Assembly (NCBI GenBank): GCA_002189035.1
Contig: CM007991.1
Coordinates: 434,001 to 498,000 of the forward strand
Source of the DNA: Utricularia gibba
Taxonomy: Eukaryota; Streptophyta; Magnoliopsida; Lamiales; Lentibulariaceae
Length of the DNA: 64,000 nucleotides
Direction of reading: 5' to 3'
Positions 1 to 11,949 of the stretch are shown here, in pieces (position 1 is the first letter of the stretch; every line of letters starts with the position of its first letter). Under the pieces are notes generated by a model. The model was given only the letters and a program-made list of their open reading frames with translations. It was not told where the DNA came from and did no database searches. A program made the position numbers and the translations under genes.

Positions 1-555
1 CACATGAATATGAGAAATTCCCGAAAACCAATCACATGGGGACAAGTTTATACCTCATTCCCGAATCCAACTCCGATCCCGAACAAGATCCGTCCGAGGA
101 TCAGGACGCCGAGATTGGGAGCGGCGCCGCTGATGACAGCTGCGATTATGAAAAGCGAGGAGGCGGCCCGAATGGTGAGACGACGGCCGAGGACGGTGCA
201 GGCCTTCCCAGCTCCAAAGCTGGCGAAGAGCGCAGCCAGGTACAATGAAGATGTGAAGAGCTGAAGAAACTGATCATCATATTTGCAGTAGTTATCTTCC
301 CTGGCCACAAGCTTCCTCCTGTAAACACCAGGGAAGAATTTCTCCAGGAAATCATCCATGGCCGTAACTCCACCTGCAGCAGAAATCCACACATTCATTT
401 CGAATCATTCCAATTCACAGCACGCAATGAATCCACTCCCAGTTACCAGATATCCCAATGTCGTATCCGAACATGAGGCCTCCACAGGCTGCAAGGCACC
501 AGCTGGTGACGACATAAGGTGTGACCTTGGAATAGAAATTCTGCTGTGACGCCAT
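1..555 (-). CDS. Sugar transport protein (STP-type hexose/H+ symporter), 5' part only
   Basis: Plasma-membrane MFS monosaccharide/proton symporter of the plant STP family. Two exons are visible. Exon 1 (447-555) begins with the first Met that leads into TM1 and contains GGLMFGYDIGISG, the family signature at the end of TM1. Exon 2 (54-373) continues in phase with GGVTAMDDFL, then YCKYDDQ and LFTSSLYLAAL of TM2, and ends at GIGVGFGNE just before a GT donor; this is where STP genes usually carry an intron. About 143 of an expected 500 or so residues are present; the rest lies beyond the left edge. Two Met codons upstream of 555 are out of register with the family N-terminus. The subfamily member cannot be decided from this fragment. 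Confidence 0.9.
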
Positions 556-611
556 CGGAAGCTCTCTGTGCAGCCTATGGAGTGTTGGATTCGGACATGA
601 CTGGAAAAGGA

Positions 612-625
612 GTGCTATATAAAAG
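612..625. promoter_or_regulatory. TATA-like element upstream of the STP gene
   Basis: A TATATAAAA-type run lies about 60 bases upstream of the STP start codon. Read on the STP (minus) strand it gives TTTTATATAG. The better match is in the plus orientation, where no gene begins for 1.1 kb, so the assignment to STP is tentative. Confidence 0.3.
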
Positions 626-796
626 GCAGCCAAGTAGAATATCAAGGGGAAGTTAGATCTCTCTTTGACTCATTACTCAGATAAATTCTTACTCACAAAT
701 TCTCTCTCTTACAGACTCTCTCTCCTTTGATTTGGTCTAGTTATTCAATTCGATAACTTTTTTTATGATTTTTTTTATTTTTTAAATTCAAAATAA

Positions 797-811
797 TTAA
801 ATAAATAAATA

Positions 812-846
<35 letters not shown>
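797..846. repeat. Microsatellite: AAAT-type repeat running into (TA)n
   Basis: Several AAAT/AAATA units are followed by an uninterrupted TA dinucleotide run of about 30 bases. It lies in the AT-rich spacer between the STP and GATL genes (556-1722), where I see no other gene. Confidence 0.9.
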
Positions 847-847
<1 letters not shown>

Positions 848-1722
848 ATTTATAATTATAAAATTTAAAATGAAAAATTTAAATATATAATAAATTAATC
901 ATCTATTTATACTAATTTAGTTTTTCAAAAACATTGATTTTTTGTATTCGTATATATTGATAGTTTGTCTTACATACTTGTTAGTTATTCGATATCATAT
1001 AGTTTAAAATGGAATCTACGAAATAAACTTTATATTTATTTTTATTTTTATTGACATTCTTTATGTAATAACTTACGAACATAATTTGTCGTTATATACC
1101 ATCCATTTTAAACTAATCTAAAAAGATTATATTTCCTTACACTCAATTGAAGTATGAAGGATTAATTTAACGCATTTCTATATTCTTCACATATAGCAAA
1201 TGCAAATATATTTTATTGATTCAATTTCTCTACGACGGATAATACGTTATTAAGATTTAGATAATGCATCAAGTAGAAATGAAAATTAGGATAAATTTCT
1301 CATATCTAGAAGTTTGGCCGGCGTGGCATCAAACATTCCTTCGTACGCCGGAAAATGCGCCTAATTGCATTCCCCCAACTAGGTTATTGAATTAGGGATT
1401 GTTGTGTTAATGGGGATTTTCATGATTAACACTGTCTTAACATTCCTAACAGGGCATTAAGAATCTTATTAAATTAAATAGCATTCACAATATTTGTGAT
1501 ACTAAAGGGACATTGAATTCAGAATGTTTTAAATACAAAGGAAAATGAAGCGCTGTTGCAAACTTGAATTTGAAGATACTCCTTGATTTCCTCCACAAAT
1601 CTTGAACACAAAAGCATCTATTTTTGGAATTCTCTGTCTCTCTGATGCTTCTCCATTTTCCATTGAATCAAAAAGCTTCAACCAAAGAAAGCAGACTTCT
1701 CTGGCATTCATCTCTTGACAGG

Positions 1723-2769
1723 ATGGCCTGCCGGAGCTCCTCTTTCTCCTCCTTCCTCTGCCTGCTCGGCCTCCTGTCCCTCAATCTCCTCCACCCCTAC
1801 ACCGCAACATCCGCCGTGCGCCTCCATGCGACCTTCATGATCACCCCTTCTTTCCGTGAAGCCCCGGCATTTCGCAATGGTCACCAATGCAAGTCCTCCA
1901 ACAATCAGACCATCCACATTGTCATGCCTCTGGACGTGAACTACATCAGAGGAACAATGGCTGCTGTTTTGTCGATTTTGCAACATTCGACCTGTCCTGA
2001 GAACGTTTCCTTCCATTTTCTTACCATTCACATGGAGCCAGAGTTCCTGTCCCTCATCAAATCCACATTCCCTTACCTCAACTTCACAATGCATAGATTT
2101 GATGCTAATCGAGTGCAGGATAAGATATCGAAATCAATCCGCCAAGCCTTGGACCAGCCTATAAATTATGCAAGAATCTACATGTCAGAGATTCTTCCAA
2201 TGGAGGTGAAGAGGGTGATATACCTGGATTCGGATATTGTAGTGGTGGATGACATTGCTAGGCTTTGGAGTGTAGATTTGTCTAACAAGGTCTTAGCTGC
2301 ACCTGAATATTGCCATGCAAATTTCACCAACTACTTCACTGAGGCCTTCTGGTTGGATCCCACATTGTCCTTGACATTCAAGGGGCGAAAGCCCTGCTAT
2401 TTCAACACTGGTGTGATGGTAGTTGACGTTGAAAGATGGAGGGAAGGAGGGTATACCGAAAAGGTGGAGGGGTGGATGATGATTCAGAAGCAGAAGAGGA
2501 TTTATCACTTGGGATCATTGCCTCCAGTGCTGCTCGTCTCGGCCGGAAACATCAAACCAGTCCACCATCGATGGAACCAACATGGACTAGGAGGCGACAA
2601 TATGGAAGGTCGATGTAGGAGGCTACACCCGGGACCTATCAGCCTTCTTCACTGGAGTGGCAAGGGGAAGCCATGGCTGAGACTTGATGCCCGAAGGCCG
2701 TGCACAGTTGACTACTTGTGGGCTCCTTATGATCTCTATTGCTCTTCCCATGTTGCCCTAGAAGAGTAG
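1723..2769 (+). CDS. Galacturonosyltransferase-like protein (GATL, GT8 family)
   Basis: Golgi glycosyltransferase of family GT8, GATL clade, implicated in pectin and xylan synthesis. The reading frame is a single exon of 348 residues, as GATL genes are normally intronless and 340-390 residues long. A hydrophobic stretch follows the start (about residues 5-25) and acts as signal or anchor. The metal/nucleotide-sugar DxD motif is D169-S170-D171 inside [11 protein letters not shown]. The C-terminal GT8 motif HWSGKGKPW is at residues 310-318, and HGLGGDN lies shortly before it. The frame stays open upstream to about 1624, but the Met at 1723 is chosen because the hydrophobic N-terminus begins there. 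The individual GATL paralogue cannot be named. Confidence 0.93.
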   Translation: MACRSSSFSSFLCLLGLLSLNLLHPYTATSAVRLHATFMITPSFREAPAFRNGHQCKSSNNQTIHIVMPLDVNYIRGTMAAVLSILQHSTCPENVSFHFLTIHMEPEFLSLIKSTFPYLNFTMHRFDANRVQDKISKSIRQALDQPINYARIYMSEILPMEVKRVIYLDSDIVVVDDIARLWSVDLSNKVLAAPEYCHANFTNYFTEAFWLDPTLSLTFKGRKPCYFNTGVMVVDVERWREGGYTEKVEGWMMIQKQKRIYHLGSLPPVLLVSAGNIKPVHHRWNQHGLGGDNMEGRCRRLHPGPISLLHWSGKGKPWLRLDARRPCTVDYLWAPYDLYCSSHVALEE

Positions 2770-4105
2770 CAAGGATCATGCTTCAAGTACATCATACATA
2801 GTGTCAATGCTTCAAAGTTCAAACAACTCTATGCCGAGCTAGTGTAACAATTGTGTGTGTGGCTCAATTTTGTAGATTGGTTTTGATAGCATACATGATG
2901 CCCTTTGAAATTTCAAACCTCTAAAAAACAAAAGATCTCTGAGGCTTACCAATGAGCAGAGGTGGGGGAAAGGGCTCTGAATCCTATCCTCCCGCAACAC
3001 AGATGATGTTGAAGAACTACTCCAAAATCTGAATGTTGATATTAGATCTTCATAGCTCGAAGTCACAGGATATTCCTGTGTCATGATTGTAGAGATTAAC
3101 AGCTGAGCAGGGTAGTATAAAAATCATAAACACCCAAGTGCAGATTTCCTCGCATTCCCTTGAAACAATCCAAATCTCATATTCACTTTCAATAACCAAG
3201 GATAATGAACGAATATGTACAAAAAAAAACCATGAAAAAATACACGCTTGAATCCAAGACACAACCACATGGTAAATCATGAGAAACACAACGCAAACCT
3301 CCTGGTGCGAGGAAGCAGCTCCACTGGTGACATCATTCGAGAATCAGCACGGTTAATGGAGGACACGGCGTCGTACACATGCGGAGGCAAGGGCAAATTG
3401 CGAGAGAGAAAAAATGAGCGCGCAGATTGGTGCCCTGGCAGCGACGAACTGGGAGACGGTGGACCGAGGCGGGGCTCCGCCACCTGGGCAACACCATGGG
3501 GGGCAGAATACACTGTCGTGCGAATGATTTTGAAAATTATGGGCTTGGCGTTCAAAATAAATAATAAAAACTGTTCCCATTTCAACGATTGGGCAGTTTT
3601 ACGGTTCGCGTCGAACACAGGTGTAACTTACTGACGTATCCCTTCTCTCTAAAAAGCATGGCAAAAGGATCTAAAAAGCATCTGTCTGAAAAAGGGAAGA
3701 GAGCTGCAAATGACGGTCAGTTGTATAAGCGATGCTCCACACAGCATTTGTTGCGTGTGAAATAGTACACTAGATGCAGCTCATCGAGACCAAAACTGCA
3801 AACCAAAGTAATCAAGCACAAGTGAAAACAGAAGAGACAGCAATAGTATCCTGTTTATGTTTCTGTCAAGACTTGGATTCCTAACACTGGACAGGAAGAA
3901 GACATATACAGGACTGGCGCCTCATAAGGGAGAAGAGAACTCGCCCGCTCAAGCTTTCCTGATACATCAGAAGAACCACAAAACGCGAGCCAATTATGAT
4001 CACACACCTTGGACAAGTCAGCATCCCCATGATATATGATTTCAAGAAGCAAGTATATGATTTCTCAGAAGGCTGTTGACATAGGGATGTACTGAAATTT
4101 ACCAA
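2770..4105. other. Spacer between GATL and MAPKKK, no supported gene
   Basis: This holds the two facing 3' ends. A 113-codon minus-strand frame (3277-3618) and a 128-codon plus-strand frame (3248-3634) overlap in a GC-richer patch. Neither shows a family motif or a convincing splice context, so I do not call either. Confidence 0.5.
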
Positions 4106-7100
4106 TTATTTTGCAGGAGAAGCGAACCTTTTTTTCTCTGTTTGCCGATGACATATTCGATCCTTGGGTGAAGATCCTTTAGCAGCACACGCCTGACGCA
4201 TGCGTTCTGCAAGTTGACATTTGATGAGATTCGGGAAGATTGAGTACATGGAATCAATATAACGGCTACACACTATAGATAACTATTAAAAAAAAACAGT
4301 GGAGGATAAATAATGCTAAAAAATACCAGAAATTGGGAACACTAACGTAAAATGGTTGGTTATGAGTCGCAGGTTGCAGCAATGTCTGGTTTATTAGAAA
4401 AAGCAGTATTTGAAAGAAAAAGAAAAGGAGAGAGAAGTTCTGCGTTCAAACTAAAACCTTTAAGGAGACCCCACATTCTGGAAGGCTGGAAGAATGAGCT
4501 TGTTACGTTGTTAATACTGAACAGAAAGACCTAAATGAAACACTAAGATAGCTTCATGGAGGCAGCAATAGGATTACCCAATCAACTAAAATGACTCCAT
4601 GGAAACATGCACGTGTAAAAATATGTCTATAAGCATACATGTATCAACATGTATGAGAGAGAAGAAAGGCAATTGCATTGCAAATTGAAATGCATGAAAT
4701 TCCATAAGACTTGCCTCTAGTTCGTTCAAGCTCTTCTGCAAGCTCCTCCTTCCATTTTCTCTGTATCTCAGAGAGTCTAGAACTACAGGGAACACAATTA
4801 CTCTAACCTAACCGAGATGAAGCTAATCATGACAATGTGTAACAATGATACCGATTTACCTTGAAATATGTGACTCATGCTGATGATCAAGCCCTTCTTT
4901 GGACTCCAGAGATGCTTGAAAGTTGACATCATCACTATTTGGTATCTGTCTAGAACAACACCCTGGACTAGAGTTGAGCTCAGCAGTGATTGCAGTAGAA
5001 AACCTTCGGCTCCCCACTTTATTTGGAGACCTACTTTTTGGAGGCAAATTGCAACTGCCTAATACATTTTCCGGATTGCTATCTCCCAGAGGAGTAGGAG
5101 ACCCCACTACATTTAATGATTTGTAGAAATCATAAAGGGGTGTTTGCAGCTTTTTTAATTCTGAAGCCTACACGGGTACAAGTCACAGGCTTGAATAAGA
5201 TTCCAGAAATTAACCAACGAAGAAAATAAAGTGAAAAAAAGTTCCTGGAACTCTCAGCAAACTATCTCACGGAGGTGCATTTCCGAGATATAAATTAAGA
5301 CAAACTTTTCAAACCTAATAATCAAAATAAGAACCAACCTTATCCTCCAGAAATGCACGTATTTTTGCTTCAGTTTCTTCATCATCTTCTTCAGGGGCTG
5401 ATGTTCCCCTTTCCAATGCAGAGCCATAGCCAATCTGTAAAGAAACTAGAGATCCAGTTCTAGGCTCGAGATTTTGATTGCAACTAAAGTCAGCTGTACT
5501 TTCCGTCAAAACGGGGCTTCCGTCAAACTTGCATATCTTATCATCATCGGGGTCACTCACAGGATTAAAACTCTACATAAAGTCACAGACTTCAGTTGGT
5601 ATTTTCCAGCTCTAAATTAATCAACATCACACACCTGAACTTACATGATTGCAGTCAAAAGGAAGAGAATTATCTGTCATCTTTGTGAATGAGCCAATCA
5701 CAAGATCATCTGCATCATCAATCCGGCACATATCATCATCAAATTTAACGGATTGCCACGAAAGTTCCTGATTGGAGCGTGGTGCAGAATAATCGGTAGG
5801 GCTTTTTGTAGCAACCAATGCATCATTATCCTTCCGATCATTGCCACAATTTCTGGGAATCTGCTTTCCACAACTTCCCTGTTCATCCAGATGTTAAGCT
5901 CATTAAGTCATGTATGTATTTGAGAGAACACGAAGTACAGTCTGAGAGAGATATTTCCTAACCATGTGTGTTGAGTGTTCCTGAATTTCTCCAGTTACAA
6001 ATGGATGCTGCAAAGCAGATAATAAAAATGAACACTGTGAATGAAAAATCTCCAGAAAAAAAGAAAACATAATGGCACAGTTTCCTCATGCAGACACGCT
6101 GCCTTGAAAACCAAGCGTTTTTAAATACCTTTAGCAGCTCTGAAGCAGTAGGCCTCAACTCGGGCTCCCTGGAAAAATATATGATGTCCAATATGAAATA
6201 TCATGGAAGTTGAAAACAACTATGCATGGAACATAAAAGGATTTTGTATATAATAATTGATTCTAATGAACAAACTCGCATCCTATGATTCAAATTTTAT
6301 GAATAAAAGAAAAAAAAAGCATACTTCTGTAAACATTTTAACAAGAAGTCCCTTGCTTCATTCGAAAGATGATCTGGTATGGGTGGATGAGATTTGGTGG
6401 TTCCCACATAAAAAAGAGCAGCATACTATAATGCATCAAAATATCAGAGTATTAATTGATGCATCAAGCCAACAAAGTATTAATAAACTAAGCAGCACTA
6501 CTAATAGGTCGATAAAACCTCCTGATACTGCTGGCTCCAAGGAGCCTTCCCAGTAGCCATTTCAATTACAGTGCAACCAACGCTCCATATATCTGCAGAG
6601 CTGCAAATTTTAGATTTAGTATCTAATAGGCTTTGTATACAAAGAGGGAGAGTAAAAGCTCAAGGTAAAAGAGGAACATCTTAACAAGAAAAATGTCCGC
6701 AGTTGTTCTATCAGAAGAGTATTCTTTTAATAATACACTTATAAGCAGATCACCATCATGGATACTAAAATGAAAACACAAAAGAAATGAGAGCCGCTGT
6801 CCAAATTCTTGCAAAAATCTTCAACAAGCGCATGCAGTAAATCTATTTCATGAAAACTCGTTTGATAGAAAAACATTTCCAAAACTGATATTCAAGTTGA
6901 AAACACAAAGATATCAGCTCAAGATACGTTTTTTTTTTTAAAAAGTCCATAAAAAGCGCATCAATGTGATTCCAGAAATCAGAAGAAGACAAGGATGATA
7001 CACCGAGTACAATGACTTTGCATACTCCAAGTGATTAGCCAATTCACAAAGTACATAAATGCCAGCCTAGAGATCAAAGAAACAAGGATAGCACCATCAA

Positions 7101-8873
7101 GTACAATAATTTTGTAGATGCATTCAACTTACTAGCTGTGCCCACTCTGAACAATGACTTCGGGTGCCATCCAGTATGGTGTACCCTTCATTGATTTGGC
7201 ACAAGTAATGGTGGCCTGCAGATGCAATCAACCCAATCCTTATTATGGTTGGTGAAAATGAAGTTCAACAGCTCTTTGAGAGAGGAATGTCAATACCAAT
7301 GCTTCAACTTTCTTAGATGCTCCAAAATCAGCAAGTTTAATGCAACCCTTATTATCGACAAGTATATTTGCTCCCTGAAATAGCAATAAGAAAGTAAGTC
7401 TGAGCACGTGAAGGCTTTTAGGAAATGTCGAGCTTGCTGCATGCTATTAAGTCTCAAAAGAGAAACTGTTTGGTGTTCCTTGTAATGGTGCTTTTTTATT
7501 AAGTAAGCAAATCTCTTTTTTTTACCCTACAAAACAAACTGACGGTGAAATTGATGTATCTGAAATGAAATACAATGTAATTTAAGTTAACCATATATAA
7601 AACTAAAATGCAAAGTTTGAGTCATACATGGAGCGTTTGCAAGCTCGAGAGCATAAATGGGGATACAATGTACCACCAAAAAAAAATAAAATGTTTCATA
7701 GACAAAAGTACCTTGATGTCCCGGTGCATAATTTTGTTTGTGTGTAGGTACTCTAGTCCCAACAACAATTGCTTTGTGTACATTCTAATAACCTAGAAAT
7801 TTCATATGGCAGAGAAAATGAAATTAAATGCAATGGCAAATCATACATAAAATCAAAGGTGATATCCAAGAAGTAGCTCCACCGTACTTGATGTTAGAAA
7901 TACATAATAAGTCACTTACAGATTCGGGAAAAAACCCAAACTTTCCCAAAAGAGATGAAATAGAACCACCAGGCACAAATTCCAGTAATATATTAAGAGA
8001 ATCCACCTCCCTTGCTATCCCTAAGTACCTCTGCAGGTAGGATAACGTATCCTTGGATCATTAACTGAAACGAAATACCTGACTAACATTGAAACTTGGG
8101 CAGTTTTCTTACCACAATGTTTGGATGTGAAAGATTTTTTAGAAGATTCACTTCTTTCTCAAGTTCCATGATATACTCCTGATGAATTCATTGCACCAAA
8201 TTTCTGGTGAATATAGTCTCAAGATGAAAAACGCTATGCAAGCATTGAGAAAAACGGATGGATGAATACGGAAACAGATGCATAGCAAGGGTGTAATCAA
8301 TTACTTGTGTCTTATTCGAAGCACCCTTGGCTGCAATTGAGACCTGCATTAAAAAGAATAATAACGCCAAGAATCAACAGATATATCTGTGAGCTAATAT
8401 CCAGACACTGAAAAACCAACTAAATCCACCTCCTTCACAGCAAGCAATTCGCCAGAATCGAGGTTCATCCCCATGTGAACTCTTCCAAACGCGCCACAAC
8501 CAATCAACTCTCCCTTCCTCCACCGAATTGGAGGAGGCGAGTTATCCACTTCATTCTTTGAAGCTTCATACTTCACAGTCTTCGAGGCCAACACTGTGTC
8601 ATCCTTGTCTAATACCCTGAGCGGCTCATCTTCAGTGACTCCTTCCATCGGCGGCAGGTTCTCCTCCTCAAGAGGCATCAGCGGCTTCCCCCCTCCTCGA
8701 AAAGTTGTGTCAACTTGCGGAAGTGTTTGCATCGGTGTCTTAGCAAAGATTCCGATTCTTGATTTTCGAATACTTGATCCGATTCTCTCCACGAAACCAC
8801 CGAATCCGGCGGTCTCCTCTCCTGGGGGTTTGAAAATCAGAGATTTCCTAACTGAGCCGATGAACTCCTGCAT
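4106..8873 (-). CDS. MAP kinase kinase kinase, NPK1/ANP type
   Basis: MEKK-class MAPKKK of the NPK1/ANP group, which drives phragmoplast expansion in cytokinesis and oxidative-stress signalling. Sixteen exons give 704 residues: 8430-8873, 8305-8343, 8113-8178, 7920-8030, 7712-7792, 7297-7374, 7215-7133, 6600-6519, 6425-6325, 6168-6129, 6007-5963, 5878-5645, 5572-5339, 5167-4860, 4782-4715, 4206-4106. The kinase domain spans about residues 118-380: glycine loop IGCGAFGRV (124-132), Lys147, HRD 243-245, DFG 263-265, GTPYWMAPE. The long C-terminal region ends in a Lys/Arg-rich segment closing with RFASPAK, as in NPK1-type proteins. All exon phases agree. The last intron uses a GC donor (GCAAGT). 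Frame and length match the family, so the gene looks functional. Confidence 0.93.
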
Positions 8874-9406
8874 CGCCGATATAACGAGATGAGAGTAAGA
8901 ACGCGGTAAGTGGAGTGAATGTACAAGAGGCGATCGGAGATGGGAGGAGAGGGAAACAGAGGGTTTGAAATTCAATTGTAACGTCCAAGAATGATGACAC
9001 CATCGGCTAGTTACAATTGAGTCCCTGACACTTCACAAATTGCTATTGCCCCCTACCAGAAGTTTACGTTTTCCATTCTTCCCAAGCATTCATAAAAAAA
9101 GATATATCTGATTTTAATTATAAAATTTAAAGATTATCTATTTTATAATAATTTTAAAAAATATTTAATAAAAATAAATATTCATTTATATTTTGTGTCA
9201 GATGACGTAGGTTTCTGTTTAATTTCTTGTGAGTGAAAATAACAATAAATAAAACAAATTACTGATTATATTAATTTTAATTTCATTTGGCATTGCTGTC
9301 TTAGGGTTTAATATTGAGAATAGAACCTTATCCCTTCATCGGCTCTCACGGACCTCCGGAAGTGGGGGGGAAGAGCAAGAGCTGCTGCTTCGACAAGGAA
9401 TCGGAA
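8874..9406. other. Divergent intergenic region (MAPKKK / small plastid protein)
   Basis: An AT-rich spacer of about 0.5 kb lies between two head-to-head genes and presumably carries both promoters. No gene and no clear element were seen. Confidence 0.5.
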
Positions 9407-10018
9407 ATGGCTGCAACCTTTCTCAGGATGAGCGTCAGCGTAGTCGCGAATCTTGACGCTCGTAAAACTCCTCCTCCTCCACAAAATTACTCTTCCAGAA
9501 ACCCTCTGAAACTGAAGAAAAAACAACCTCCTTCAGTTGTGGAAATCGAGCGCGCCGTCGGCGCTGGAATTTTCAGAGACAAAGATGGCGACAGGTACTC
9601 GAGACTCAAATGCCTCTATTAAAACCTTCCCACAAAATCGATTGGTTATTCTGCTTGTTATCCGTGTACTGGGGCAGTGAGGACGGGGATAGAAAGGGCT
9701 TGTTTGATACCATGATTGCAAGCTCCATAGGGAGAAGAGAATCGCCTGCGGAGAAGAAGCTCAGGGAGGCTGGGGAATGGCTTATCCAAAACACTGAAAG
9801 GAGCTCCACAATCGGTGCGCCGATTTTTCCTTTTCTCTTATTGATCGGATGGACGGAGAACATGTACAGCAAATCTGACTGTTGTTGATTCAGGGAAACA
9901 AATTCTGGTGGGCATGTTTTTGTGGGCAATTCCTCTATGGATCGTCGCTTTTCTGGTCGCGTCAGGGATCGTTGAGCTTCCCTTCCACAGCCCTTTACTC
10001 GACGATTTGATCTCCTAA
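9407..10018 (+). CDS. Small membrane protein, probably plastid-targeted, function unknown
   Basis: Three exons (9407-9594, 9678-9814, 9894-10018) join in phase to 149 residues. The N-terminus (MAATFLRMSV, then Ser/Pro/Lys-rich and poor in acidic residues for about 45 residues) resembles a chloroplast transit peptide. The middle is charged and conserved-looking (RRESPAEKKLREAGEWL). One strong transmembrane segment (about residues 115-133, LWAIPLWIVAFLVASGI) lies near the C-terminus, followed by a short tail ending DDLIS. I do not recognise the family with certainty. The layout suits a small single-pass thylakoid or envelope protein, but that is inference. Intron boundaries are ordinary GT-AG and the start Met is the first one in frame that gives a transit-like N-terminus. 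Confidence 0.75.
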
Positions 10019-11949
10019 CTGATGGATGATACCCATATGTCTTTTGATGCCCTTTCTACTGCCCTGCAATTCTACTGAAACATAGTATTGGTCGAAAATG
10101 TAAATTTTCAAAAATTTAATATTTAAAATTAATAATATCAATTGGTTTCTACCACAATCCATAATTTTCATGACGATCCAAATCTTGAAATATCTTAAAT
10201 TATATATTTCATGCTTTTAATCATAAATTTTGATAATGGATGATTAGTATAATATATATGATATCATTTTGATATTTAAAATGAATAATATCATATAATT
10301 AGAATATTGTTTAAAATTATATTTTTAATTGATAACTATATTTATAAAATCTTCAAAATCAATTTAATTATCTTGATTAAAAGAAAATCAAATAATTTAG
10401 ATATTAGAATTTGGGATTTCATTTACAGAATGTAAATGTTTGTTTGGAGGCATCACTTGAATGAAGACTTAAGTTATGAAAATGAAGACATCACTTGAAT
10501 TATTACCCCCAAAATGACTTCACCTTTTTCCCCAACTCTTATTAAAATGACATAATAAAAGAAGCATTGAATAGGGTAAATTAGGCGCAGAAGTAATTTA
10601 TGCCTATACCCCTACAATCAATCATTTAGTTAACTTTTCTACATGTGAATATAGAAAGTTTGCAAACCAAGAATATTAAAAAAATCCCAAAATAAAAAAA
10701 GAAAAAACTAAAGAAATTAAATTCTAAAAATTTAAGAAGAATTAATAATAGGACCCCGAGTGGGTAATTATATGGTTATAGTTTTATATTATTTTAAAAT
10801 GATATCTTTTAATTTGAACAAAAATATTTATCTAGGTAGTAATATAAATATATAATTTAAAAAATACTAGTAAGATTGCTGCTTTTGTTATAGTTTTTTT
10901 TTACAATAGATATTATTACAAATCAATAAATTTGTTTATCATCGAAATCATAAGATAAATTATAATTTATAAATTACCAATGACTATGAATAATTGATAT
11001 TAATGTATTTGATGATTCTAATTGATATATATTAATAATTTATTAATTCAGTATTTTAATGTTTAAATAATTAAATTAGTTGGATTTTTTAATCACAACT
11101 AGATATTTTAGTTCTTTTTACTATCAAAAAAAAATCTAAATAGCCGCCGAGAGGATCCGTACAGCTAGCGTAGGGTTGGTCAAACTCTAAAGTCAACATT
11201 GAAGATTACCAAATTATTGCCACATTTAATATTAGAAAAGTACAATTTCATTTATTTATTTTCTTGATTTTAAATTATTTTTTTCATCACATCCCTAATT
11301 TAAATTAATTATATTAAAAAATTTAATTGTTAAATAAGTGTGGTGAACGATATAATTTGATTGAAGTTTGAAAAAACATCAATATAAAATTGTTTTTCAT
11401 TTTAAACTAGGTGGAATTATTTGATTTCCTTGCGGTTTATTAATTGCAATAGTTTTAAAATAAACTGAAATCATTCTTTGATTTAATCATGTTTTTTAAT
11501 TTAATTATTTTTATAATAGTTTTTAATAAAATTTAATAATTATTATTTAATTATGTTGAATTTATTTTTTAAAATTTATTTATTTTAGTAAATAATTAAA
11601 ACTAAAAAATGAAAAAAATAATAATAAAATACATTTTCTCCAGCTTCCCTCCGAATCTCATTTCTAACGTTGCTCTGTGCTGGCAATGCCCATCGCATGG
11701 ACAACTACAACAGCTATATCTGATAACGTTTATGTGTGGCGGGTTCTCTTGCTTCTGGGTGGTGTCTCTTTCGTGTATCAGAAGTTGAAAGAAAGTTTGT
11801 GGGCTCTTCAGGTTTTTCCCCGCTTGTTCGTCGCTTCATTTGTCACTAGTCTTGTTTTTTTGGTTTTTCTTTCTTGATTTCTTGCAACCCAATGCGGCGG
11901 TTTCTGGTCACTGAAGAGTTGACATAAGGGAAAGGGTAGAGAGGTGAGG
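10019..11949. other. AT-rich spacer upstream of the CXC gene
   Basis: About 1.9 kb of very AT-rich DNA with no family-like coding frame. Near its right end, at 11686, an ATG opens a 63-codon frame that stops at 11877, just upstream of the CXC gene start, and may be an upstream ORF in that gene's leader. Confidence 0.5.
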
